Origin: Prevotellaceae bacterium
GTDB lineage: Bacteria > Bacteroidota > Bacteroidia > Bacteroidales > Paludibacteraceae
Reading direction: 5' to 3'
Assembly: GCA_031270565.1 (NCBI GenBank)
Contig: JAISXJ010000141.1
Coordinates: 1 to 20,929 of the forward strand
DNA: 20,929 bases
The notes under the pieces are model-generated. The model was not told where the DNA came from, did no database searches, and saw only the letters and a program-made list of their open reading frames with translations. How positions within the stretch are numbered: the stretch's first letter is position 1; each line of letters starts with the position of its first letter. The position numbers were made by a program, and so were the translations under genes. This document shows positions 8,346 through 15,019 of this stretch, piece after piece.

Positions 8346-8999
8346 TTATGCCCTGCATTTCGTCGAACCTGTTCCGCCATTGCCATTGGCGGGCGGCTCG
8401 AAATTCGACAGCCCGCTATCTGCAAAGTGTTGATTGGCTGTTTTTACGTCGGTTTCCGTGTCGGTCAAGTATTCCGTAAAGGCTTCGTCCGTTTCAAACG
8501 TCATTCTTGCAAAGTCTTTCAGGGCTTTTGCCTTGAAAGTTGCGTCGTTGCAATCTTTCAGTTTGTCGTTCAATGCCTGGAGCCTTGTTTTGGCAACGTT
8601 TCCGCTTTCAAATGCTGCAACTTTTTCAAGTAACGGCTTTGTGGCGGCGGTAATGGAATCCGCAATAAGTTTCTGAATGGCTGCCGCGTCAAAAGTTCCG
8701 GCGGTGCCCGGTTCCGGCGGTGTGGGATTTGCCGGTTCGGGTTTCTTTTCTGTGAAGTCGTACTTTTTCTTTAGGCCGTCTTCATAAGTTTTGTTTGCCT
8801 TGCTTATTTCTGCGTCTGCCTCTTTACGCCAATCGGCAATAAAGGAGTTTACCTGCTCGGCGGTAAGTTTACCTACGAGCGTTTTTGCTTCATCTTCGGT
8901 AGTAACCTGAAACGCGAGTACGTTTGCAATGTGGTTAAGCCCGTCTTTACGCACGCCTGCAAATTGCGATTGCAGTAATGCTAAAATTTTTTCCTTCAT
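8346..8999 (-). CDS. Phage capsid scaffold-like protein (remnant)
   Basis: A 217-aa protein opening MKEKILALLQSQFAGVRKDG, which I recognise as the start of proteins encoded before the major capsid gene in Mu-like prophages of Bacteroidetes. It has a helical, charged N-terminal half, a Pro-rich hinge (EPANPTPPEPGTAG, near residues 90-103) and a helical C-terminal half with AATKPLLEKVAAFE, as expected of scaffolding proteins. The end STKCRA looks out of place: a different frame downstream encodes RFDEMQGIISLYRALGRGRN before its stop, which a one-base indel near 8377 would join on. The neighbouring capsid gene is missing. The exact role is inferred from context, not from a catalytic motif. Confidence 0.6.
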   Translation of the reverse strand: MKEKILALLQSQFAGVRKDGLNHIANVLAFQVTTEDEAKTLVGKLTAEQVNSFIADWRKEADAEISKANKTYEDGLKKKYDFTEKKPEPANPTPPEPGTAGTFDAAAIQKLIADSITAATKPLLEKVAAFESGNVAKTRLQALNDKLKDCNDATFKAKALKDFARMTFETDEAFTEYLTDTETDVKTANQHFADSGLSNFEPPANGNGGTGSTKCRA

Positions 9000-9037
9000 T
9001 TTTTAATTAAATTAAATTAATTGAATTTTGTCAGCCA

Positions 9038-9045
9038 CAAAAGTA
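9038..9045 (-). promoter_or_regulatory. Promoter -7 element for the scaffold-like gene
   Basis: The minus strand reads TACTTTTG, which fits TAnnTTTG, 39 nt before the ATG at 8999. No good -33 element is seen. The leader is very A/T-rich (TTAATTTAATTTAATT). Together with the divergent HigB promoter this makes 9000-9150 a bidirectional regulatory region. Confidence 0.45.
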
Positions 9046-9123
9046 GTGTGTTAAAATAATACTCATTTCGGATATGAGAAAAAGTTATTAATTAGTTATG
9101 CACACCGAATAAAAATAATTGTG

Positions 9124-9131
9124 TACCTTTG
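9124..9131 (+). promoter_or_regulatory. Promoter -7 element for higBA
   Basis: TACCTTTG fits the Bacteroidetes -7 consensus 19 nt before the ATG of the toxin gene. The -33 region is poor. HigA-type antitoxins usually repress their own operon, so an operator is expected near here, but I see no convincing palindrome. Confidence 0.6.
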
Positions 9132-9150
9132 CAGCGCCAAATGATACGAT

Positions 9151-9468
9151 ATGGAAGTTACTTTTGAAAAAAAATACTTGTATGAAATGTATAAGACGGG
9201 CAAAACAACTGATAAAAAACATCGGTTTCAACCTGAAATTGTCAGTAAATATCAATACTGTATAGATATGTTATACAGTGCGAAAAATCTGGAAGTACTA
9301 TATACGATCCATTCTTTGCACTACGAGGTATTGAAAGGCGACAAACAAGGTATTTTTTCCATAAGGGTAAACAAGCAGTATCGCATTGAATTTACGGTAA
9401 AAGACAACGGCATTGAGCCATTAGTTACCGTATGCAATATTTTAGAACTGTCAAACCATTATAAATAA
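9151..9468 (+). CDS. higB: HigB-like toxin of the RelE/ParE superfamily
   Basis: A 105-aa small basic protein expected to be a ribosome-dependent mRNA endonuclease of a type II toxin-antitoxin pair. The core LHYEVLKGDKQGIFSIRVNK followed by QYRIEF is the HigB/plasmid-killer signature (LxxLKGdrxGxxSIRINxQYRI). The basic residues of SIRVNKQYRI are those expected for RNA binding. Toxin-first gene order and the 7-nt gap to the antitoxin gene agree with HigBA. It lies inside the prophage remnant in the opposite orientation to the structural genes, as an accessory moron would. Confidence 0.88.
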   Translation: MEVTFEKKYLYEMYKTGKTTDKKHRFQPEIVSKYQYCIDMLYSAKNLEVLYTIHSLHYEVLKGDKQGIFSIRVNKQYRIEFTVKDNGIEPLVTVCNILELSNHYK

Positions 9469-9475
9469 ACAAGAT

Positions 9476-9820
9476 ATGATTACCATTCCGGGCGTTGACC
9501 CTAATATGATTGTGAGCAACATCGAACCGGCTCATACTACACATCCGGGGGAAGTGTTAAAAAACGAAATTGAGTGCCGTGGCATATCGCAAGAGAAATT
9601 TGCCGAACAGATTGGCGTACAATATACAGAGCTTGAGAAAATTTTGAACTGTAAACGCCCCGTAAGCATTCAGTTTGCAATGCTTCTTGAAGCAGCATTG
9701 GGAATTGACGCCGATTTCTGGGTGAAATTGCAAACACGCTACAATATACTGACTGCAAAAAGAGACAAAACGTTTTCAAAACGCCTTGATGAAATTCGCA
9801 AAATCGCAGCTTTGCTTTGA
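9476..9820 (+). CDS. higA: HigA-like antitoxin (XRE-family)
   Basis: A 114-aa helix-turn-helix protein of the HigA/VapI family. HPGEVLKNEIECRGISQEKF is the usual opening of the domain, with the recognition region near AEQIGVQYTELEKILNCKRP and the typical ending ALGIDADFWVKLQTRYNI. It should neutralise the product of the preceding gene and repress the pair. The N-terminal ~20 residues before HPGE (MITIPGVDPNMIVSNIEPAH) are longer than in many HigA proteins. A strong terminator follows at 9845. Confidence 0.92.
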   Translation: MITIPGVDPNMIVSNIEPAHTTHPGEVLKNEIECRGISQEKFAEQIGVQYTELEKILNCKRPVSIQFAMLLEAALGIDADFWVKLQTRYNILTAKRDKTFSKRLDEIRKIAALL

Positions 9821-9844
9821 TAACAATTTTATGGCAATGCACGA

Positions 9845-9874
9845 AAAAGGGGCGTCCGTTTGGATGCCCCTTTT
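9845..9874. terminator. Bidirectional intrinsic terminator
   Basis: A 13-bp stem (AAAAGGGGCGTCC pairing with GGATGCCCCTTTT, one G-T pair) with loop GTTT. T-runs on both strands let it serve higBA from the left and the ART-remnant/small-gene unit from the right. Confidence 0.88.
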
Positions 9875-9875
9875 G

Positions 9876-10052
9876 TTATTCTTCGTCATCAGGCGTATCA
9901 TCATCGCCGATGCCAAATTCTGAATTATAGCGGTCAATGGTAGGTTGCATCGCCGCCACGCGCCGCCGGTATTCTTCGGGGTCGTTGGCTTCAAGGTCGC
10001 GCCATTCTTTGTCGGATTCGTCCAACATTTTTTTAATTTCTGTAAATGTCAT
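9876..10052 (-). CDS. Small acidic protein (58 aa), possible immunity or antitoxin factor
   Basis: ATG at 10052, stop TAA at 9876-9878. The protein starts MTFTEIKKMLDESDKEWRDL and ends GIGDDDTPDDEE; it is strongly acidic and predicted helical. Its ATG overlaps the TGA of the ART-toxin remnant by 4 nt (ATGA), the usual sign of translational coupling between a toxin and the next gene. I do not recognise the family. Acidic size and position fit an immunity or antitoxin protein for the ART domain, but it could also be an ordinary small phage gene. The terminator at 9845-9874 overlaps nothing essential and ends this unit. Confidence 0.6.
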   Translation of the reverse strand: MTFTEIKKMLDESDKEWRDLEANDPEEYRRRVAAMQPTIDRYNSEFGIGDDDTPDDEE

Positions 10053-10258
10053 AATTCTTCAAGTTTTAATACAACAACCCCATCGGGATAAACTTCTTTG
10101 CCGGTAATCTTGAAAGGAGTGTTGTTTTTGAATAAAACTTCTTTCTGATTTTCAGGTGCAAAGATACCGTTTAATTCTGAAATTTTGGATATATCCCGCC
10201 CGTTTTTACTGTTTATGGTAAAAAATATAACAGGGCATTCATTTTTTTGCAGGTTCGG
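10049..10258 (-). pseudogene. C-terminal remnant of an ADP-ribosyltransferase (ART) toxin
   Basis: The reading frame (open from about 10318 but without a convincing start codon) becomes toxin-like from about 10250 on: VIFFTINSKNGRDISKIS, then APENQKEVLFKNNTPFKIT and a terminal strand VVVLKLEEL. This is the last third of an ART fold: the beta-strand before the S-motif region, the (Q/E)xE motif seen here as QKE, and the EVLF strand. The NAD-binding Arg and STS motifs are absent, so the fragment cannot be active. ART domains are common C-terminal toxins on MuF proteins of Bacteroidetes prophages, so this is probably the former toxin tip of the MuF gene just upstream (10458-11777), displaced when the present nuclease domain was acquired. 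Confidence 0.65.
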
Positions 10259-10276
10259 AAAAAAGTTGTACTTTTG
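10246..10276 (+). promoter_or_regulatory. Bacteroidetes-type promoter for a plus-strand RNA
   Basis: TTTG at 10246-10249, a 19-bp spacer, and TACTTTTG at 10269-10276: an almost perfect -33/-7 pair. The expected start is near 10283. No protein gene follows on this strand. An inverted repeat TGCGGTGC/GCACCGCA (10275-10282, 10297-10304) spans the expected start and could be an operator; followed by AATTTTT, it could alternatively be an early terminator. Confidence 0.6.
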
Positions 10277-10282
10277 CGGTGC

Positions 10283-10480
10283 GGGAGTTAGTTTCTGCAC
10301 CGCAATTTTTGGGCGCAATGGTTAATTCTGGTTCGATTCCAGAGCGTTTCACCGAGATAGAGGGGGAAGTCCGGTAGTGGAGTAAATATGCCCTCGTTCT
10401 CGACCGGTCCCGGCGGGGGGGGGCGAAAGCACAAATACGCAACATACTGGGGACTATTTAGTTAGTCCCCTTTTGTTTTT
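10283..10480 (+). ncRNA. Candidate small RNA with tRNA T-arm-like hairpin
   Basis: This plus-strand unit lies between a promoter (10246-10276) and a strong terminator (10449-10480). At 10327-10343 it contains TCTGG-TTCGATT-CCAGA, a perfect 5-bp, 7-nt-loop copy of a tRNA T arm. It is flanked by GGGCGC (10311-10316), which can pair with GCGTTT (10344-10349) like a short acceptor stem. No D or anticodon arm is present, so it is not a normal tRNA. A run of nine G lies at 10415-10423. The last ~20 nt are antisense to the 3' end of the nuclease-toxin gene. Two tiny ORFs (19 codons from 10318, 25 codons from 10388) are probably incidental. Role unknown. Confidence 0.4.
10449..10480 (+). terminator. 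Intrinsic terminator of the plus-strand RNA
   Basis: Stem GGGGACT (10449-10455) pairs with AGTCCCC (10464-10470), followed by TTTTGTTTTT. The T-tract is only on the plus strand, so it serves a plus-strand transcript although it overlaps the last codons and stop of the minus-strand MuF toxin gene. Confidence 0.8.
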
Positions 10481-11777
10481 CCCAAAGCAATCTCAAAAGT
10501 CCGCTTTTGTCAATATAGTAAATATCCGGAATTCTGTCTGTTTGCCCTTTCAAAAATCTGCCGACTTCTCTTACTATTGCACTGTTCAGTAAAACGGATT
10601 TGCTTTCATCCGTAAAATAAAAAATAACATTGTCGGCTTTTCTTGCATCCCTAATCGCATCTCTTATTGTGTGCTCCGATGCTTTTTCAATGTATTTTAC
10701 ATCCCATGTTTTGCCATCAAATTTAACATCCGGGCTTTTTGTATTACCCTCCGGCAAAAATTCTACCTGCTTACCGTTGTATTTGGCAAGCATTTTACCG
10801 ACAATTATTTCGGCTTCACCGCCGCCGCCTTTCTTTGCAAAATTATGGTCTTTATGATACACATTATAACCGCCGCTATACCTGTCAAAATACGCTTTTT
10901 CCCAGTCGCTACCGTAAACATTGTATTTCTCGGCGGCGGCTTTTCTTGTTTCCTGTTGCGCTATTGTGTTTATCGGGTACACTTTTATCCCTACAAATTT
11001 TGCATTGTCCTTTATCCAATAAGGTAGCGTTCCGCGGTTATTAGCAACGTTTATCCTGTCGTTGTTTTTTTCTATCCAGTCTCCTAATGCCTTTGGCGGT
11101 TCGGTTATTTGTTTTGGCTTCCATTGGTCGCGGTTGCCGTCAAATATGCTTTTGTACAAATCCCGCCTTTCGGCTTGCGTTATGGTAATTGGTAACATTT
11201 CGCACCGGCATTGCGGATGCCAGCCCTTAAACTTGAACGATTTGGGATATACGCCTTGCAGCTTGTCGCAAATATCTTTGAATGGCGTTGGTATGCCGTT
11301 TATAAGCGTTGTATGGTTATTGCTCAATACAATCTTCCAACCGGTGATAAGCGGGTTGTTTTGCGCCGAGTTCCAAGCGGCTTCACAGTTGGCGGCTTTC
11401 AGTTCGGTACGTGCAAGGCGCATGGCGTTCTTATATGCAGAGCGATATACACCGCGTCCGGGCTTGTACTTTTGCGCCGCCTTGCTCAATTCCAATTCGC
11501 CGGTTTCCTTATTCCGTACCCGCCTGAACAGTTTGTCCGGTTCGTTCAAATAGCCTTTCAGGGACTTTTGTATGTCATCCGCGCTTTTGCCCTCTTTGAT
11601 GCCGTTTTGGATGATGGTTTCAATCTCCTTTTTGGCATTGCCCGCCAAGTTCCAAACACGGTCTGAGAGATTTACCCCGCCACGCTTTTGGTCGGCAAAC
11701 CTAACGGCTGCGGCGTGTGCGCCTTGGTTGCGTAAAAAACTTTTTTCATTGTGTGCGCTTGGAAAATAGCGCCTCAA
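10458..11777 (-). CDS. MuF-type phage minor head protein fused to a CdiA-CT-like nuclease toxin; 5' end broken
   Basis: A 439-codon frame. Residues ~35-200 are a Mu gpF/SPP1 gp7 head-morphogenesis domain: MRLARTELKAAN, then DICDKLQGVYPKSFKFKG and WHPQCRCEMLPI. A linker with PPKALGDWIEKNNDRI follows. From ~305 there is a restriction-endonuclease-like domain: GGGGEAEIIVGKML (Glu321/323), SPDVKFDGKTWDVK (Asp350, Asp359-x-Lys361) and a C-terminal IPDIYYIDKSG strand. This resembles the tRNA-cleaving CdiA C-terminal domains, i.e. the toxin of a MuF polymorphic toxin. The TTG at 11777 is not a credible start: residues 1 to ~16 (RRYFPSAHNEKSF) are encoded by a dispersed repeat, and the usual upstream part and portal gene are gone. 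The toxin domain itself is intact. No protein immunity gene directly follows; the next downstream item is the putative RNA. Confidence 0.75.
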   Translation of the reverse strand: MRRYFPSAHNEKSFLRNQGAHAAAVRFADQKRGGVNLSDRVWNLAGNAKKEIETIIQNGIKEGKSADDIQKSLKGYLNEPDKLFRRVRNKETGELELSKAAQKYKPGRGVYRSAYKNAMRLARTELKAANCEAAWNSAQNNPLITGWKIVLSNNHTTLINGIPTPFKDICDKLQGVYPKSFKFKGWHPQCRCEMLPITITQAERRDLYKSIFDGNRDQWKPKQITEPPKALGDWIEKNNDRINVANNRGTLPYWIKDNAKFVGIKVYPINTIAQQETRKAAAEKYNVYGSDWEKAYFDRYSGGYNVYHKDHNFAKKGGGGEAEIIVGKMLAKYNGKQVEFLPEGNTKSPDVKFDGKTWDVKYIEKASEHTIRDAIRDARKADNVIFYFTDESKSVLLNSAIVREVGRFLKGQTDRIPDIYYIDKSGLLRLLWEKQKGTN

Positions 11778-11790
11778 AAAAAGAATTAAC
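11735..11790. repeat. Dispersed repeat R2, copy 1, at the prophage break
   Basis: The reverse complement of this segment matches 20812-20869 with only a few differences, sharing AAGCGCACACAATGA and TTAATTCTTTTTTTGAGG. It provides the first ~16 codons of the MuF reading frame, so it marks the right breakpoint of the phage segment. Confidence 0.75.
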
Positions 11791-11827
11791 CGCCATTGAT
11801 AAGGATGCTTATTTAGAAATTTATTTG

Positions 11828-11872
11828 TACTTTTGCCGTGAGATATGCCGACTTACCGGCTCGGTCGGCATA
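11828..11872 (+). promoter_or_regulatory. Promoter -7 element and leader inverted repeat of the FAD/Fe-S gene
   Basis: TACTTTTG at 11828-11835 fits the -7 consensus; no good -33 is seen. Just downstream of the expected start is a 9-bp inverted repeat TATGCCGAC/GTCGGCATA (11844-11852, 11864-11872) with an 11-nt loop. It could be an operator or a leader hairpin. It is not followed by a T-run, so it is unlikely to be a terminator. Confidence 0.5.
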
Positions 11873-11903
11873 CAGACTGTTTTCATAGCAAAACAATTCA
11901 TCA

Positions 11904-14723
11904 ATGGACACACAAACATTTATAAGCAGTCTGGCGAAGTCTGTTGACCGCAGGCGTATACTGACATCGCCCCTGCAACGGCTCGCCTACGGTACGGATG
12001 CAAGTTTCTACCGGCTGACGCCGGAGGTGGTTGTTCTGGTTCATTCCGAAGAGGAGGTCATAGCGGTTATGCAGCTTTCGCACGCTATGAAGATACCCGT
12101 TACCTTTCGTGCCGCCGGCACAAGCCTTTCAGGACAGTCTATTACCGATTCGGTACTCGTAGTGGCGACAAATAAATGGCGTAACTGTCAAGTCCTTGAC
12201 AACGGATTGAAGATTCGTCTGCAACCCGGCGTAACCGGCGCCCGCGCCAACATTTGCCTGAAACCTTACGGACGCAAGATAGGTCCTGACCCCGCTTCCA
12301 TTAACGCTGCTATGATTGGCGGTATCGCCTCGAACAACTCCAGCGGCATGTGCTGCGGCACGTCGCAGAACTCCTACAGAACAGTTGCCGACATCCGCCT
12401 CATACTCCACGACGGGACTATTCTCGACACCTCCGACGAGGCAAGCAAAGCCGACTTTCGCCGCACGCATACACATCTGATTACTTCTATTGAGCAGTTG
12501 CGTGACAGGGTCAACGAAGTCCCCGCGCTTGTGGAACTGATTCACAGAAAGTATAAAATCAAAAACACGATGGGGTATAGCATCAATGCGTTTGTGGATT
12601 ACAGCGACCCTTTCGATATCATTAAGCATCTGCTAATCGGAGCGGAAGGCACGCTTGGGTTTATTGCTGCAATCACCTACAACACAGTCGTTGACGAGCC
12701 TTTTAAGGCGTGCGCCCTGCTGATTTTCGACACCATTGATGCGGCTTGCAACGCCGTGCCGTTCCTCAAACAGTGTCCGGTGGCAGCGGTGGAACTCTTA
12801 GACCGTGATTCGGTGTGGTCGGTGGAGAACGACCCCGATGCGCCTCCCTATTTTGCCACGCTACCTGAAACGGCATGCATCCTGCTGGTTGAAATACAGG
12901 GGCATACGGCAGAGGAACTCGCACAAAAGGAGCTTGCCGTAAGGCAGACGCTTGAACAGCATGTTACAACCATTCGTCCATATACTTTCACCTCAGACCC
13001 TAAAGAGTACAGTTTCAACTGGAAAGCCCGTAAGGGACTGCTCTCTTCGGTAGGCGGCTTGCGCAGGACGGGTACAACCTGCATCATAGAGGACGTTGCC
13101 TTTCCGCTCAACCGTTTGGCGGAAGGCTGTTTGGCGCTTAAAGCCATCTTTAAACGCTTTGGATATACCGATGCCTCTCTCTTCGGACATGCGCTTGACG
13201 GAAATATTCACCTTGTATTTTCACAGGATTTCTCATCCGAACAGGAAGTAGCACGTTATGCAAGTTTGATGAATGTTATTGCAGATACTGTTGTGGACAG
13301 GTTTGGCGGCTCGCTCAAAGCCGAGCATGGCACCGGACGCAATATGGCGCCGTTTGTTGAGCGCGAATGGGGAAAAGAGGCGTACAGGGTAATGAAGTGG
13401 GTTAAGGACATATTTGACCCTCTGGCGATGCTGAATCCGGATGTAATTATAAGCGACAATCCGTACTGCCATTTGGAGAACTTCAAACCGTTGCCTGCTG
13501 TGGATACGCTGATAGACAAGTGTATGGAGTGCGGCTTTTGCGAGCCGAACTGTGTGGCTGCGGGGCTTACACTGTCGCCGCGCCAGCGTATCGTGATTGC
13601 ACGTGAAATAGCACGTCTCTCTGTCTCAGCACAGGACGACGCACGTCTCAAGGCGTTGCGCAGCACATTCGATTACTCTGGAAATCAGACATGTGCTACG
13701 GACGGGCTTTGCGGGCTGCTTTGTCCGGTAAATATTGACACGGGGAAGTTTATCAAGAGCCTGCGCCACGACGTATTGACAGACAGGAAAAAGCGCACAG
13801 CACATTGGCTTGGCACACATATTCAATTCATCACTGCCGTTGGACGTGGTGCACTCGACGCTGTTTATATGGCACAAAGGCTGTTAGGGGATAAACTTAC
13901 AGGCGCTGCGGCAAACGGGTTACGCTGGCTGTCAGGCAAGATGATTCCACAATGGTATAGCGCTATGCCGCGCGGAGCGACGCGCATACATACCGCGCTG
14001 ACAGACAGCCATAACGACAGAGAAAAGAGAGTAATATATTTCCCATCCTGCATTAACCGCACAATGGGAGTTTCGACCGATTATCGCAAGGATGACCTCG
14101 AATTAAGACGCACGACGGAGAGACTGCTTGCCCGCGCCGGTTACACGGTCATTTATCCTGAGGGAATTGATTCGCTTTGCTGTGGTATGTCATTCAGCAG
14201 CAAGGGATATAAAGAAGAGGGCACACGCAAGGCTGCGGAGTTGGAAGCGGCGTTGTGGGAGGCTTCTGACGGCGGCGCTATTCCGACGCTCTTTGATATG
14301 AGTCCGTGCTTCTACACATTTCGGGAGGCAAAGCGCAACCCTGACTTGCGCATATTCGACCCCATAGAGTTTATGCTGACCTTTGTAATGCCGGAATTGA
14401 CCATCAAACGACGTTGTAACAGAGTAGCGGTCTTTCCTGTCTGTTCGGTAAAGAAAATAAATATGGAGGATAACCTGCTTAAACTTGCTGAAATGTGTGC
14501 TAAAGAGGTCATCAGGGTAGAGTCCAACTGTTGCGGTTTTGCAGGGGATAAAGGATTTACAGTTCCAGAACTCAATGCGCACGGGCAGCGACACTTACGG
14601 GAGCAACTTCCTGATAACTGTTGCGGTTACTCGACAAGTCGCACCTGTGAGATAGGGATGACAAACCACGGCGCCATCTCTTTCCGTTCCATTTTCTACC
14701 TCATCGACGAGGCGACCCGATAA
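11904..14723 (+). CDS. FAD-linked, Fe-S D-2-hydroxyacid dehydrogenase (D-lactate/2-hydroxyglutarate type)
   Basis: A 939-aa fusion enzyme of the GlcD-GlcF (YdiJ/Dld-II-like) class, expected to oxidise a D-2-hydroxyacid and pass electrons to quinone or cytochrome at the inner face of the membrane. Order: PCMH FAD-binding domain with FRAAGTSLSGQSITD (near 72-86) and GPDPASINAAMIGGIASNNS; FAD-oxidase C domain with HALDGNIHLVF and KAEHGTGRNMAPF; ferredoxin-like domain with C540-x2-C543-x2-C546-x3-C550 and a second Cys set at 597, 603 and 607; then two CCG cysteine-rich motifs (759-761 CCG and 876-878 CCG) as in HdrB/GlpC/GlcF. All cofactor motifs look intact. Whether the substrate is D-lactate or another hydroxyacid cannot be told. 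It is monocistronic. Confidence 0.9.
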   Translation: MDTQTFISSLAKSVDRRRILTSPLQRLAYGTDASFYRLTPEVVVLVHSEEEVIAVMQLSHAMKIPVTFRAAGTSLSGQSITDSVLVVATNKWRNCQVLDNGLKIRLQPGVTGARANICLKPYGRKIGPDPASINAAMIGGIASNNSSGMCCGTSQNSYRTVADIRLILHDGTILDTSDEASKADFRRTHTHLITSIEQLRDRVNEVPALVELIHRKYKIKNTMGYSINAFVDYSDPFDIIKHLLIGAEGTLGFIAAITYNTVVDEPFKACALLIFDTIDAACNAVPFLKQCPVAAVELLDRDSVWSVENDPDAPPYFATLPETACILLVEIQGHTAEELAQKELAVRQTLEQHVTTIRPYTFTSDPKEYSFNWKARKGLLSSVGGLRRTGTTCIIEDVAFPLNRLAEGCLALKAIFKRFGYTDASLFGHALDGNIHLVFSQDFSSEQEVARYASLMNVIADTVVDRFGGSLKAEHGTGRNMAPFVEREWGKEAYRVMKWVKDIFDPLAMLNPDVIISDNPYCHLENFKPLPAVDTLIDKCMECGFCEPNCVAAGLTLSPRQRIVIAREIARLSVSAQDDARLKALRSTFDYSGNQTCATDGLCGLLCPVNIDTGKFIKSLRHDVLTDRKKRTAHWLGTHIQFITAVGRGALDAVYMAQRLLGDKLTGAAANGLRWLSGKMIPQWYSAMPRGATRIHTALTDSHNDREKRVIYFPSCINRTMGVSTDYRKDDLELRRTTERLLARAGYTVIYPEGIDSLCCGMSFSSKGYKEEGTRKAAELEAALWEASDGGAIPTLFDMSPCFYTFREAKRNPDLRIFDPIEFMLTFVMPELTIKRRCNRVAVFPVCSVKKINMEDNLLKLAEMCAKEVIRVESNCCGFAGDKGFTVPELNAHGQRHLREQLPDNCCGYSTSRTCEIGMTNHGAISFRSIFYLIDEATR

Positions 14724-14741
14724 ACATATTTTAGTTTTTAG

Positions 14742-14820
14742 AGTGTAGTAGGGACGCACCTCTGCGTGACTTGTCTGAAAGGCAATCGAGGAAGCCGTTT
14801 TTTTGCCCGTTAGGGCATAA
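14742..14820. repeat. Second copy of the intergenic repeat mosaic
   Basis: Bases 14758-14785 match 187-214 in direct orientation (two mismatches in 28). Bases 14789-14816 are the exact reverse complement of 91-118. The two sub-elements are thus rearranged relative to each other at the two ends of the window. GACGCAC/GTGCGTC-like arms suggest small hairpins. Confidence 0.75.
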
Positions 14821-14837
14821 ACATCAAAGGAAAAACA

Positions 14838-14919
14838 GAACACAGATGACACAGATTTAACAGATAAACGCAAGATTTTTATCTGTGAAAATCGTGTCTA
14901 ATCTGCGTTATCAGTGTTC
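14838..14919. repeat. Long imperfect inverted repeat
   Basis: Arms 14838-14857 and 14900-14919 pair over 20 bp with about four mismatches, both built from CACAGAT-like words. It is a REP-like hairpin element of about 82 bp. Nothing gene-like is seen in 14724-15019. Confidence 0.65.
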
Positions 14920-15019
14920 AAAAACAAAAAAACGCTGTCAAGCTTGCAATGACAGAGCTATTGCAATTGACTTTTTATTTTTCAACTATATCAATTCACC
15001 AATTTAAAACGTGTTTATT

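Noticed and set aside
10311..10353. A true tRNA gene
   Set aside because: T arm and a weak acceptor-like stem are present but there is no D arm, anticodon arm or CCA; kept only as part of a candidate RNA.
10381..10425. RNase P or tmRNA fragment suggested by GGAAGTCCGG and TTCGATTCC
   Set aside because: Matches are a few bases long and the remaining conserved parts of either RNA are absent.
10239..10445. 68-codon minus-strand ORF
   Set aside because: Its peptide (KRSGIEPEL) is the antisense of a tRNA T arm, a frequent spurious translation, and the rest has no protein character.
11062..11666. Overlapping plus-strand ORFs of 151-163 codons
   Set aside because: They lie opposite the MuF coding frame, which has clear family motifs; the overlapping translations have none.
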